Shown in pieces: positions 1 through 14,124 of a stretch of DNA of 64,000 bases. The stretch spans positions 26,033,649 to 26,097,648 of the forward strand of contig NC_087063.1 of NCBI RefSeq assembly GCF_963678635.1, read 5' to 3'. The notes beneath the pieces were generated by a model. It was not told the origin of the DNA. It saw nothing but the letters and a program-made list of their open reading frames with translations, and made no database searches. The stretch comes from Symsagittifera roscoffensis. Lineage: Eukaryota; Xenacoelomorpha; Acoela; Convolutidae. Within the stretch, counting starts at the first letter, position 1. Each line of letters begins with the position of its first letter. The position numbers were made by a program, and so were the translations under genes.

Positions 1-1
1 A

Positions 2-336
2 CCAGTGAACGCAAGACCATTGCAGGACGTGAGGTTGAATCATGATGACGGGAATCGAGAAGAGAGACCTGGAAGATTTCTGGTAACAAGGGCGCCGATC
101 GGACAACATTTGAAGATGTTCAGGCAGTTGAGCTCACCCCCAGGTCATGTGAAAGATAGAATATATCCAAAACAAGTGAGTCAAGATGGTGAAGTCCAAA
201 GGTACGGCGGATTGAAAGCGATAAAGAGAGATGAGACCATCTTTGCCGCGTACGACAAAGCAGAAATGAGGAAGGCCAAGATTATGATAGTAGCGAATTC
301 AGAGTTCGTGTACACTTCCAAGTCTCTGTTTTTTTT
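2..336 (+). CDS. Partial ORF open at left edge, upstream part of unknown-element protein
   Basis: This frame is open from the first bases of the window, so the gene begins outside it. It reads as a basic, polar segment followed near 270-310 by a hydrophobic strand (KIMIVANSEF) that could be the first beta strand of the hydrolase-like domain completed in the next ORF. In a run of eight T (329-336) the useful reading moves to another frame: reading on in the same frame gives low-quality sequence up to a stop at 460, while the frame beginning at 351 is open through this point without a stop. The two ORFs therefore probably belonged to one protein, separated by a one-base change or by a frameshift event. 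No family was recognised for the upstream segment. Confidence 0.45.
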
Positions 337-350
337 GGCCGGATGTCATA

Positions 351-1973
351 ATGTTGGCAGCGGTCGACCTGGACCTACTGCAAGCCGTATCTCTGGCAAT
401 AGGGGTACAAAGACAGACGGACATGAACCCAGTCACGATCGTGTTTGCTGGCATCAATGACCACTTGCACAGTAGAGGTTTTCTGAGCAGACTCAGAGAT
501 CCTGCAATGGCAGAAATAGCAGTGTGGCCAGCGATAAAGGGTATCCTGGAGTCAATGGGTGAAGTGGTGGATGCGACGAAGGAGGGGTCGTTCACCAAAG
601 TGACACCGAGAGTAGTGTTCGCGCTGTCTCCGGGGTATGCATGTCTCCCGGATGGATTGAAATTCGTGTATGCGATTGTGACGTTGCTCTCGGCAGGGAA
701 ATATGAGGTGATCATATCAGCTCCAAATCGCATGATAGAGATGGAGAACCTGAGACCACTCAGGGCTGAACTACCTGCGGTGTGGTCAGATATCTCGAAC
801 GCGATGAGAGGATTCAAGGACCATGCCCTGCACCTGTTAGTGTTGGATGAGGTACTGGGGTTGGAACTGTCCAATTTCAGTCGACAGCTCAAACTTAAAC
901 CGGGAATAGACGACGACCATCGAGTGGTCACAGCGATGTCGAACGACTTATGGTTCCGAGCAATGGAAGTAACAGGTGAAAAAGCGAGAAGGAAGAATTC
1001 ACAGGAGACTAGAGCTCATTTGGAGGCGATGGTTTTGAGGACTAAACAGGAGGCCAACCAGTGGTTACATCTAAGTCCTCGAGTAGCGGCATTGGGTGCA
1101 GATGCTTTTGCGCAAGGCCCCATAATGATTAAGAAAATCCATGCCTATTTGTTGAAGGAGGTGAACCTAGCGGAAAATGCTGAAGAAAAGACAGCTGAAT
1201 TTGTGAATAGAATGTGCCAGATTACCTTGGACGTCTTCTGGACCCAGGAATTGAAGGGGGAAGAAGGCTTTGATCGGACAGATAGCATGCTGGAAGGGTT
1301 GGGAGCCGGATGGACCGCGTCCTTCTTGGCGAAAGTTTACCCGAAAGTTTCTCATTACTTGATAAAGGAATTCCTCCAAGAGGTAGTGGAAGTATCGATT
1401 GTGGAGCTACTAGCCTTGTTCGTAACGTTTGGAGCTGAGAATTTCGTGAAAGGACCGGCGGTACTGCTCACCGAAGGAGTTCAGAACCTGCGGTTAGATG
1501 GACTTCTAATGTTGATTGCGATTACTCACGGAAACTTGGGAGGATTAATGAAGCTGACACGTTGTCCAGAGCAGAAGAAGGAGAGGGTGAGAAAATTGGA
1601 CATGAAGAAAGCCACGGACTCGTGGAATAAAATAAGAGACCTGAGACACACTTTTATCCAATATCTCCTACAACAAAATCGCTTTGGAACGGGAGAAGAT
1701 GAGACTATCGAGAGAGAAGAAGATGTGAGACGACATGTTGGGAGCATGCCCCTACTAACCGATCTGTGCTTGGCCATGAGGACAGATCCCTTAGCGTTGA
1801 TCAGAGGAGCCACGGAGTTTGTGACTTTGATCTATGGACCAGCAGTCACATTTGCGTTCCCTGATGTCAAGGTGGAGGCGTACAGGAGGTCAGTGCTGCA
1901 CCTGAACCTCATATCAGCAGTGGACGGTAGTGCGCTGAACTGGTGTGAGCAGCACGTGTTGCGGAGCTCATGA
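351..1973 (+). CDS. 540-residue ORF of unknown element, SGNH-like N-terminal part
   Basis: Long ORF with mixed hydrophobic and charged residues and no signal peptide. Its first 200 residues contain VTIVFAGINDH, which fits the GxND block III of SGNH/GDSL hydrolases, and a DDDH near residue 190 that could be the DxxH block V. The block I serine would lie in the preceding frame (ANSEF). The rest is probably mainly helical and matches no family I know. The ORF ends at 1973 with its TGA inside the ATGA that starts the next ORF. Composition is richer in G and A than the host DNA around it. Hydrolase activity is an inference from short motifs only; the protein may be inactive. The ATG at 351 is not secure as a start because the frame is open upstream. 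Confidence 0.55.
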   Translation: MLAAVDLDLLQAVSLAIGVQRQTDMNPVTIVFAGINDHLHSRGFLSRLRDPAMAEIAVWPAIKGILESMGEVVDATKEGSFTKVTPRVVFALSPGYACLPDGLKFVYAIVTLLSAGKYEVIISAPNRMIEMENLRPLRAELPAVWSDISNAMRGFKDHALHLLVLDEVLGLELSNFSRQLKLKPGIDDDHRVVTAMSNDLWFRAMEVTGEKARRKNSQETRAHLEAMVLRTKQEANQWLHLSPRVAALGADAFAQGPIMIKKIHAYLLKEVNLAENAEEKTAEFVNRMCQITLDVFWTQELKGEEGFDRTDSMLEGLGAGWTASFLAKVYPKVSHYLIKEFLQEVVEVSIVELLALFVTFGAENFVKGPAVLLTEGVQNLRLDGLLMLIAITHGNLGGLMKLTRCPEQKKERVRKLDMKKATDSWNKIRDLRHTFIQYLLQQNRFGTGEDETIEREEDVRRHVGSMPLLTDLCLAMRTDPLALIRGATEFVTLIYGPAVTFAFPDVKVEAYRRSVLHLNLISAVDGSALNWCEQHVLRSS

Positions 1974-2293
1974 GCGAAGATCTGTTGTTTGCGAAGATAT
2001 CAGAGCCAGAAATGACGGTCATCAATTTTGACGATCACTTCCGTGATCGCATTGGAGAAGTAGAAAAAAGACACATCGAGGTGTTTCCGAAGCTTTGGAA
2101 TCTGAGACCCTATGATAAAACGAATGGTGAGATAACCAGAGTGCCTCGTCTCACTGCAGCATATCACAAGGTGAGAGAAGAGACGAAGGATTGGGGTGAT
2201 TACGAGAAGCTGCCGGAAGAAATCCCCGAATTCCCTCTGATAAGAAGGAAGAAGGATGTTGCTCGAAGCAGTCTCCGTGGTACAAACTCCTAG
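1970..2293 (+). CDS. 107-residue ORF, unknown
   Basis: Begins at an ATG overlapping the stop of the preceding ORF (ATGA at 1970-1973) and ends 38 bases inside the next ORF. The product is charged (many E, K, R), has no membrane segment and matches no family I recognise. The tight overlap on both sides resembles compact viral or transposon coding. It is also what a single ancient reading frame broken by small indels would look like, so an independent gene is not proven. Confidence 0.45.
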   Translation: MSEDLLFAKISEPEMTVINFDDHFRDRIGEVEKRHIEVFPKLWNLRPYDKTNGEITRVPRLTAAYHKVREETKDWGDYEKLPEEIPEFPLIRRKKDVARSSLRGTNS

Positions 2294-4580
2294 GTTGAGA
2301 GCATTTGAAACCAATGAAAGGAGAATAGGGAATTTCGTGGGAACGATGGACCCATACTTTGTGGGGAGAAATGCCGCCGTGTTACAATACACACGATTTG
2401 CCTATACGGATCAAGCGACGAAAAGACGAATAAGCAACGCCGCGACTCCCAAGACTGGAAGATTTGACGAGGAATGGGCGGGATTAGGCTTAGCGCCTAT
2501 GAAGATGAGAGACAGGACCGAACTGTCTGAGGCCTCCTTGATCCTGACTAGTGTGAAACCGGAATTGAGAGTAGGAGGAACACTGCAGGCGAGAACCTTC
2601 CTAGCACCCTTCGGCTGCAAGGAAATCAAAGTGGTCCATGGAGAAAAGGAAGATGGATCAGCTGGCACACTGATTATACCGAAATTTCCGGAAGGGGCCG
2701 ACAATAAAAAGCAAGGGCCCTCAAGCTCGAAGAAGGATATGTCCGAAGGAGATGACGGACAGGGAGGAAGCCGTCAAGCGGAAGAACCCATGCAACAAGA
2801 TGCAAGTCAAGCTGGTGGGGAAGACGACAGGGCATCGACAGGAGGAGTATCCAGCCTGGATTTCAATATCTTCAGTGATCTTGAGAACACAGCGGATACG
2901 TTGGAGGCGACTGAGCCAGCGGATGAAGGCATTTCGACACTGGAACCTCCGTCAGCCTTTACAGAAATGAAACGGAATTTGCCGGAGAGCAGCTCTCCTG
3001 GCAATTTGAGAAATAACGAACAAAGAATCCACATGGAATCACCTAGGAGAAGAAGAATAGAGGGCTCAGCCAGAGTACCTTTCTTGGGAACTTTGCCCGA
3101 AGAAGAGTGGGAAGTACATCATCGAGACCATGAAAGTAGGACGGGATGCAGATTGGACAGAGTGGCGTTCATGGAAGAAGTCTGGACAGTGGTTCAGAGC
3201 TATGGGACCCAGTCCATTTTGAAAACAGGTCTCAACCGACCATTGATGCGGGAAGTCCTTGACAAACTTGATGAGTGTGAAGGGAGATTGAGTGAGTTGT
3301 TGATTGACTCAGCCACTGATGAAAGTGAGGCGAACTCTCCCATCAAGATGACACCGCATGATGATAAAGGAGAGGTGGTGTATCTGTCAAGAACCAGGAG
3401 GGGAACGATGCGATCAACATTGGTGATTGATAAGATCAATGAGATGAAGATGAAGTTAGGCAGCAAGGTGATGCCGAGAAGAGTAGGAAAGACGAAAGTG
3501 GATTCAGAGATATCAATGAAAGCTGTCAATTCAGCAAAACGAAAACGAGTCGAAGAAGCCATGGATTTGGGACAAGGTGATTATCAATTACCTGGCACGG
3601 ACAGAATGTTAACCGATGTAGCGATGGTGCCACCCATTCTCATGGCAGGGATAAAGTCAACAGGTTACAAATCCAAAAGGAGTGACCGCACTCTGACTGG
3701 AGCAACCTTAGAAATGGAAATACTTAACCAATGTGGAGAAAGCACAATGAAAGACTTTAAACCATCTCCCATGAACCACGGAAGGGGAAGTGTCGCAGGA
3801 CAACTAGTACCAGTGGAGTATAACCGACTGACAGTGTCGGAGACTGTGTCAATAGATGAACCCGCTGGTGGATACATGGAGATGTTAGAATACCGAAACT
3901 CGGCTAGAGGGTATGTGATGGCTCTGGAAGACGAAATGGCAATGGAAGAATATCTGGAGACGATGTTGCGAGGCACCACCCTCAAACAGAAGGCGTATGG
4001 AACTTTAGCGTCATCCGAGATGCAGGCGAAAACAATCGAGCAGTTAGTGAGCCTTCCATGGAAAGCAGTGGTGTTGAAGTACTTCGAAGAGGAAATGAGG
4101 ACTGCGCCGAGAATACACGCTCTCATGGCGGTACCCTACGTAAGAACCGAATTACAATTGAGGTTCGCCTGGTGCATGATGGGATTAACTCGCGGGGAAA
4201 ATGACTCAGAAGAAAGGAAAAGTTCAAAGGATGAAAAACTTTTCCTTATGACGAACCTGAGGGATCTGATAACCCAAGAGGGAGCAGAAGTAGCGTGCGC
4301 GAAGCGGAGAGACGCTCTCTGTTTCATTCGATTCCTGATAGAGCAGATTTCAGTACCAGCATTGAACACCTGTGCCAAGATGTTGAGGGAGGGCGATGAA
4401 CGAGCAAAAGCCTTACTCTTGCTAGCACTGCTGGAGATGCATCAAAGCAAGCCGATGAGGGTGAATATGAAAGTACAACCCTTTCCTGAGTGGAGACATG
4501 CGCGATTGCTTCTTCGATTGCGAGCGGGCGGTGTTGCTAAGATTCTGGACGTCGAGAATTGTAACGATTGGGAGCGCTAA
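2256..4580 (+). CDS. 774-residue ORF of unknown element
   Basis: Longest ORF of the left block. Residues about 150-300 are low-complexity and acidic or Ser/Gly/Glu-rich, with a basic RRRR patch near residue 265, likely disordered. The C-terminal half (about 580-774) is richer in Leu, Ala and Met and probably helical. I see no zinc finger, reverse transcriptase, integrase, transposase DDE triad or polymerase motif. Its last 83 bases overlap the start of another ORF in a different frame, and both frames look protein-like there. The density of long ORFs and the purine bias argue that it is, or recently was, coding. Function unknown. Confidence 0.5.
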   Translation: MLLEAVSVVQTPRLRAFETNERRIGNFVGTMDPYFVGRNAAVLQYTRFAYTDQATKRRISNAATPKTGRFDEEWAGLGLAPMKMRDRTELSEASLILTSVKPELRVGGTLQARTFLAPFGCKEIKVVHGEKEDGSAGTLIIPKFPEGADNKKQGPSSSKKDMSEGDDGQGGSRQAEEPMQQDASQAGGEDDRASTGGVSSLDFNIFSDLENTADTLEATEPADEGISTLEPPSAFTEMKRNLPESSSPGNLRNNEQRIHMESPRRRRIEGSARVPFLGTLPEEEWEVHHRDHESRTGCRLDRVAFMEEVWTVVQSYGTQSILKTGLNRPLMREVLDKLDECEGRLSELLIDSATDESEANSPIKMTPHDDKGEVVYLSRTRRGTMRSTLVIDKINEMKMKLGSKVMPRRVGKTKVDSEISMKAVNSAKRKRVEEAMDLGQGDYQLPGTDRMLTDVAMVPPILMAGIKSTGYKSKRSDRTLTGATLEMEILNQCGESTMKDFKPSPMNHGRGSVAGQLVPVEYNRLTVSETVSIDEPAGGYMEMLEYRNSARGYVMALEDEMAMEEYLETMLRGTTLKQKAYGTLASSEMQAKTIEQLVSLPWKAVVLKYFEEEMRTAPRIHALMAVPYVRTELQLRFAWCMMGLTRGENDSEERKSSKDEKLFLMTNLRDLITQEGAEVACAKRRDALCFIRFLIEQISVPALNTCAKMLREGDERAKALLLLALLEMHQSKPMRVNMKVQPFPEWRHARLLLRLRAGGVAKILDVENCNDWER

Positions 4581-4872
4581 TATTCCACAGACCAAATTGG
4601 GACTGGTCCTGGAAGAGGAGGTGACTGCGCCTTCCGTACCAAAGTCCGACAGGGGAGAGGAGTTTGGGTTGGGATTCTCGGATGGGCTGCTGAGAGCTAG
4701 CTTGATGGTGGTGTGGGAACTGATGGGACCATCATGGTGTCCTGGTCCCGATGCTGACTCGATATTGCGGGCGACACGGGATGTGCAGAGGGAGCTAAAT
4801 GCAGAATGTGACCTGCGTGACCTGGACATCACATATAATGTGATGATAGCAGCCTCTGGGAGCGGCGGGTAG
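4498..4872 (+). CDS. 124-residue ORF overlapping the 774-residue ORF
   Basis: Open in a frame shifted by one from the preceding ORF, overlapping it by 83 bases, and ending at TAG 4870-4872. After 4870 the sequence is again open in the third frame. The product has no recognised motif. It may be a continuation of the same ancestral protein after an indel rather than an independent gene. Confidence 0.4.
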   Translation: MRDCFFDCERAVLLRFWTSRIVTIGSANIPQTKLGLVLEEEVTAPSVPKSDRGEEFGLGFSDGLLRASLMVVWELMGPSWCPGPDADSILRATRDVQRELNAECDLRDLDITYNVMIAASGSGG

Positions 4873-4921
4873 GACAGGGTGGAGTTGCCTGGCTGGGGAC
4901 CGGAGGACTGGGTCGAGCCTG

Positions 4922-5308
4922 GTGGCTGTCTGGCGGAAGTCTGTGGACTGGAGGGTCACGTTTGTGGGGGGTCTGGATTGTGTGAAGGCCCTGGAGAGAC
5001 GGCACAGGCAGTTGACGATATTGTTTGGGAATCTCGTGATGAAAGCAAGGACGGAGGCTGAACTGATCGCAGATTGCCATGGAGGAACCAAGGTGAATCT
5101 AGTGACTGCACTAGGATTCTACAGCATGTTTGGTTCTTTAGAGTCACTATTGAATCTAGAACAGAAACATGAGATGGTCACAGCCATCAGTGTAGAAGTG
5201 TTCCCAGGTGTTCCCAGAAGTGTTCTGCAAACTGAGCAAAAATACATAGGAAAATTGAGAGAAGCGATCGAGACGGAAATGAACATCAGACATAGTGAGT
5301 CTTATTGA
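4922..5308 (+). CDS. 128-residue ORF, unknown, ends at an in-frame TGA
   Basis: Coding-like frame already open by about 4862, so the start is not defined. It ends at TGA 5306-5308. The same frame stays open straight after this stop for a further 1.18 kb, so this piece and the 385-residue ORF that follows look like one reading frame interrupted by a single stop. No domain recognised. Confidence 0.4.
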   Translation: MAVWRKSVDWRVTFVGGLDCVKALERRHRQLTILFGNLVMKARTEAELIADCHGGTKVNLVTALGFYSMFGSLESLLNLEQKHEMVTAISVEVFPGVPRSVLQTEQKYIGKLREAIETEMNIRHSESY

Positions 5309-5329
5309 AGACCATCAGGAGCACGATAT

Positions 5330-6487
5330 TTGTTGGGATCGACATTGGCTCCAATGTGCAAGAGCAGATACCCGGTGCATTTCGTGGATGTAAAGAGTAC
5401 GAGAACGATCGTGGATCAAGCCTTCTCAGTGCCAAAGTGTGTGCGACTAACGAGAATGTCCAAAAAATCTTACCAGTTGCTATGTAAGATGTTCTCAGCA
5501 GTTCCAGAGAGAACAAAGGAGGAGTTGGAATTGATACTGGGAAGGAAGTTCATGGGATACGTGAGTGGGAACTTCAGTGACTTTGAAAGACAGAAACAGA
5601 GAGGATCAACCGTTACGGATTACAATACAGTAGACGAGAATGATGAAGTCCACCGAGTGATGATGGAAGTGGAACTATTACTGAAAGCTTCGGGAAAACG
5701 TAATTGGAGGAGCATCATGTTGACACATGACGAGTTTCCCTGCCACTGCTTGCTGCAGACCTGGTGGTATCCCAGGCGTAGTAATCTGGTGTTGATCTGG
5801 GACTCTGGAGAGCTGCTCTCCATGGGTTTACCAGACTCATCACGGCCCATAACGATAGTGATAAAGGGAGTTATGATGGCGATACGATGGCTGGAGGCTC
5901 ATGTGAGAGAAAACAAAAGACAGGAGGCACCGACGAGAGAACAGTTGCAGAAATTGGATTATCTAAAAGATTTAGATCTTTTTGAGACAATGTGGAAAAT
6001 TTTAATCATTCCGATGGAAGTGAAAAAGATATGGACAAGAAGACGATTGATGCCATGGTTCAGAGCTAACATGACTGCATGGTTGTACGAATATGCCAAA
6101 AAGCATATGTCGAAGCATGGCAGAGTGTACAGTGGATATCAGCTGGACATTGGAGCAGGAGCTTTCAAGCGAGCTTTCGTGACTCATCGGAATGCAGTGA
6201 CCACCGCTGTAAAGAGAATTTCCAGGACGAGTGAACGTAGTGTAAAGGAGAAGGAAGAGATGTTGAAGGAAGATTTGGAGAGAAACGTGACGTTGTGTCT
6301 CCAAAACAGCTTCTGCCTAAACAGAGAATCTAACGTGGATCCCCTACCTTGTTGCAAACAGAGGGTAGAAGAGCAGAAGTGTTGGAGGATTAATTCCAAC
6401 AGCGTCAGAATAGCTAACGATGTGTTTCAAGACACAGAAACTGAAAGTGCAGAGTCAGTGTCACAGGAGGAAGAGATGGAACATTGA
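5330..6487 (+). CDS. 385-residue ORF of unknown element
   Basis: Open from 5309, directly after the in-frame TGA, to the stop at 6487. The middle is rich in Trp, Arg and Leu; residues about 285-320 are strongly charged; near residue 330-350 four cysteines lie close together (CLQ..C, then CC and C further on), without a clear standard zinc-binding spacing. The tail is acidic. I do not recognise the family. It is the last long ORF of the purine-rich left block; downstream the composition falls back to AT-rich host-like DNA. Confidence 0.5.
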   Translation: MLGSTLAPMCKSRYPVHFVDVKSTRTIVDQAFSVPKCVRLTRMSKKSYQLLCKMFSAVPERTKEELELILGRKFMGYVSGNFSDFERQKQRGSTVTDYNTVDENDEVHRVMMEVELLLKASGKRNWRSIMLTHDEFPCHCLLQTWWYPRRSNLVLIWDSGELLSMGLPDSSRPITIVIKGVMMAIRWLEAHVRENKRQEAPTREQLQKLDYLKDLDLFETMWKILIIPMEVKKIWTRRRLMPWFRANMTAWLYEYAKKHMSKHGRVYSGYQLDIGAGAFKRAFVTHRNAVTTAVKRISRTSERSVKEKEEMLKEDLERNVTLCLQNSFCLNRESNVDPLPCCKQRVEEQKCWRINSNSVRIANDVFQDTETESAESVSQEEEMEH

Positions 6488-6656
6488 CAAACGGTCGAAA
6501 GAACACAAGAGGCAAAAAGAAAGAAAATTGCAAGAATTAAGAAGTTTTAGAACTTCTAAACGACGAAAAGAAGAGAAACAAAGGAATGACGAAAGAGAAC
6601 AAGTTAAAACTCAGAATTGTTTTATGTGTGTGAAAAAAATTCAAGTGAGAAACTAA
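6420..6656 (+). CDS. Possible 78-residue very basic overlapping ORF
   Basis: Overlaps the end of the 385-residue ORF in another frame and runs 170 bases past it. The product is almost all Lys, Arg, Glu and Gln. Such composition follows automatically from a purine-rich strand, so this may be a by-product of base bias and not a gene. It is listed because it continues the overlap pattern of the block. Confidence 0.2.
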   Translation: MCFKTQKLKVQSQCHRRKRWNIDKRSKEHKRQKERKLQELRSFRTSKRRKEEKQRNDEREQVKTQNCFMCVKKIQVRN

Positions 6657-8824
6657 GCAACCAAGTTGTAATTGAAAACTGAAACATTTAGTTGAGCTTT
6701 GAACATTAAAGAGTTTGTTGCATTTACATATTTGCATTTTGATATTAGTTAGTGGCTTTGGGACACATACTATTTATTTAGAAAGGCTTGAGTAAAGAGG
6801 AAATTAAAATATTCCAGCCTGAATGACTGTTTTCAATCAACTAGGAGAACTGATCACTTTGTGGTGATATGAAAGGCTTGGGTAATCTCTCGAAGAGGGA
6901 GATTGTTTCATTGTTCTGTCTAACCACAGAGTTTCTTAGTTTTTATATCCAGGACAATAACAAGCAAGATTTCCGAAGGGAAGAAGCATAGTAGAATAAT
7001 TTTAGCTTGTTGGTTGGCAGGACTGTCCTGCAAACCAACATCTTTTAAAAATCTAGGAGAAAAAATTTTAATCAAGGCATTGACATTGTAAGTCAGAAAA
7101 GAAGATGTTTTTATCTTGGGACATATCCTCAAGGCTATATTGATGTAGTATGATGCCATTTATATTCTGCAGTGAGTCGATATGACGCGGATAAAAGTAA
7201 TTTCGTGCATTTTGTAAATTCTGTTCGATGACACGGTACCAATTTTACGAACATTGCGAGATTCAATGAGAACATTGAACGGACTGTCCGGGGAGTATGT
7301 GACATTCGACCAGATTGCACCAAAATGCAGACGCAGCTATTTCGAGTTTTAGCAGCGAACCTTCCGAATTGGCGGTTTTGAAGGAATAAGAGCGTTATTG
7401 GAACGATTAGCCAAACGGTGAAGGCTAGAACATGCTGATGTTTCAAATTTTCAAATTTCCGAAGAATGACGTCATATTTCTGAGAAACGTCAGAAACGAC
7501 CATTTTGGCAGAAAACCGAAATAAAACACAACAACATTAGTTGCGATAGCGATAACGACGAAAACTGTGATTGGAAAACAACAACAAATTGCAGAAGTAG
7601 CAGAGACCGTTCCGAGTTGCAACTATTGTGTTGCTACAATAGTTGCAAGGCCGTTGCGAACAACGGTGAAGGGTGGAAGACAGCCTTCCGGAAGGAAGAT
7701 AAAGGTCTTATTTTTCCGGATTCAAGAATCCGGAGGGGTCTCGGGACTGGAACTTATATCATTTTATACAAACTTTTAGCTTCCCTATTATGTCCTGAAT
7801 TGAATTTAATCAACATCTGAATTCATTTTACTAGGATGAGAAGCTAGGAGTTGGGGGAAAGGGTTGATCCATCTTCGATGGAGATGATGATTTTTATCTA
7901 CTGAACAAAAACAATAAAAATTCAATAAATAGTAGTAGCCCTGATTTAAGGAGTGACCTCGTGGTCTGGGGATACTGAGACCCAGCCATGAGCTCACTAT
8001 TTCTGCATAAAATCTAGTTAATTTGCGTGTTTTGACCGAAGCCGAAAGCAGTAACGTTTTGTCGACCCGATGTTAGAAAGACCACCAAAAGAACTGGCTT
8101 GGTAGAGACGGTGAAAAGCATGTAGAGCTCTGTTTAGACGTTGGCCAGTCGTCTTAGAACCTAGCTTTATTTTCCGTCGATATGTATCTTCCGGGCGAAT
8201 GTTACATGTTATGTTGAGTTAGGGAGAGTTTTTAGGTTGATCCATCTGAAATGGATCAAAGGTCCACTGTCTAATAAAAAGTAACTTTACATAAGGTTCC
8301 GATCCTGTTTTTAACGGCGTTCGTGTATTTTAGTATTTTGAGACCTAAGTATGGGGGCGTTCTTATTTTCTAGAGTTGGGGTTATTTAGGTAGTAGCCAT
8401 TAAGCTGTAACAAGGGTTTTAGTCTCATCTCGCAAGTGAACCGAATTGGCTCCGACCGATTTTTCAAACGGTCGGAACAAAAACGAACGTTTTTGCTATA
8501 ACTATCATCATCAGGTACGTACAATGTTAAGTCAGAGTATTTAGATGCGTCTCAATTCCAGCCAGCTCTGCTTTTGCTGTATCGCAAGTGACGCGAATCA
8601 CCGTTTTACGTCTGTGTAATAATTATTACAATTCATGATAGTAATTATTTTAAGTGTTCTTGAACTAAACTCCCATAAAGCTTTTTATAATTATATTTCA
8701 TTTTCTGGAAAAGCTGTTATCATGTTTTCATTTTAAGAGTATTGGCTGTATTTTCAGATAATGCTTGTTTACCTTTAGCCACCATCAGGCTCGCACAGTT
8801 TTCTAAACATCAAAGCCCGTTTAA
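6657..8824. other. Spacer between the left ORF block and SMC3
   Basis: No supported gene. It holds two short hairpins that share GTTGATCCATCT, at 7861-7880 and 8235-8257, each followed within about 60 bases by AATAAAA-type A-rich sequence. A third hairpin lies at 8451-8476 (TCCGACCG / CGGTCGGA). The last related motif recurs at 62536, so part of this spacer is dispersed repeat. The SMC3 promoter must lie in its right part, but I could not place a core element. Confidence 0.4.
8451..8476. repeat. Hairpin TCCGACCG / CGGTCGGA
   Basis: Eight-base perfect inverted repeat with a 10-base T/A-rich loop. The right half and loop (TTTTTCAAA followed by GGTCGGAAC) recur at 62526-62545, where a 10-base inverted repeat is built from the same GGTCGGAAC, so this is probably the end of a small mobile repeat. 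Confidence 0.45.
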
Positions 8825-12616
<3,792 letters not shown>

Positions 12617-13535
12617 GATGAATACTGCTGATGTTTTAACGGTCAAATAATTCCTCAACGTGTTTGTTTCTATTACTTTAACAAGGACTTCAATTTTTAA
12701 CTTAGTTCGTTCTTTGATAGAATAATTGATTTTCCTGGGGACCATGTCGCTTAGCATAGCACTCGCTTAGCATGCGCATTATTTTTTTCTCTATTTTACG
12801 CTCGAATAGTTATGATGTTTTCAGGTGTTTTTGATGAATGCCAGTTTTGTGAAACGTATCATCGTGTCTGTTTTTGCAGGAGTGTCAGTCTAGTTAGTAA
12901 GGTATCATCGAAAATTTCAAGGTTAAAACGGTGGAGGAAATTCTACCAAGTTTATATGTATATTTGTCGTTCAATTTTCAATTTCTGAGATTCGAAAACA
13001 ATTTAATCGACACATTTTGCTTAGCGAGTTATATGCTAATTGATGAAGTCCATTTTTCTGTCAGTAAGAGTTTCTTTTTCATATGAAAGATTTAGTGATG
13101 AAAGTTGCTGACTTTCATCTGTTTGTTTTAAGTTTCAATTTTATTTTGCTGATTGCTGTATACACTACTTGTGCAATATTTTTGTAGCGTAATCTATGCT
13201 TTTATCTACCTGTGTTCAATTAAAATTCCACAATAATATTTTGAATTCAGATTTTAATTGTTAATTAACGAACTGCACGCTTATTGATCCGACCACTTTT
13301 GAAGAGGGGAATGAAGCTATGTATAAGGGTCCGTTTTTAAGAGTTGATGAATGTAGTTCAAACTCTTATAATGGTCGTGATTTTTTTCCGTTTATTTTTT
13401 CAGGAAAAGTTTTAACAGGCTCTAATAACAAAAGAATGGCATTCATTCTTGAAAATGCACATACGAATGCCCCTAGGTGTATGTCCTGTTTTTGAGTTCA
13501 ATTCAAGCTCATTTACTTGAAGGCGGGCATCATGA

Positions 13536-13835
13536 ACTCTCCAATTATAAAAACTGAAATGGCGCGAAAAAACGTTATTCATTTCTAGTTTCGAAAATGG
13601 AATTTAATTTTGGGATTTTCCAGCGGAATAAAAGCTTTTCCTAATAATCTAGTTTTTTCAATTGTGTTAGTTTTATCAAAAAAAGCGTCAATTATTAATC
13701 TTGAGCTTTATAGTCATATTTTTTTTGAATGTCAAAAATTGAAGTTTTTTCAAAAAACGAGTCCATTTTTTATGTTTATTTGCGTTCATTGACTCTTTTC
13801 CAACTGTCTGTTGGCTGTTTTTTATTTTTTAAAAA
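13536..13835 (+). repeat. Dispersed repeat A, copy 1
   Basis: Marked by a GCGCGAAAAAACGTTATTC-like start, the words TTTCGAAAATGGAA and ATTGTGTTAGTTTTATCAAA, and an end TTCATTGACTCTTTTCCAAC followed by TGTCTGTTGGCT. The same order of words recurs at 14125, 41665 (internally deleted) and 44205, and the end alone at 32363 and 35545. No coding capacity. Confidence 0.65.
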
Positions 13836-14124
13836 AAGTTTTGAGTTATTTAAGGAATACTTGTAAGAGTCAATTTTGACATCAAATTGAAGCCTTTTTG
13901 ACCTCGGTTTCGTTGTTTTCCGTATTTGATATACGGCTTTCCTTTTTTAAAAAAAAATCATTTTTTTCAGAGCAATGAAAGTAGTGAGTTGTCTGATATA
14001 AGTCTTGCTGATTTTTTTTTCAGGAAAAAGTCTAAAAATTTGTTCACGCTCAATTTTTCTTCGTTTGACTTGTGATTTCTTTTCAAGTTCAGTGCATTTC
14101 CATGTTTAAGAAGAAGGCAAACGC

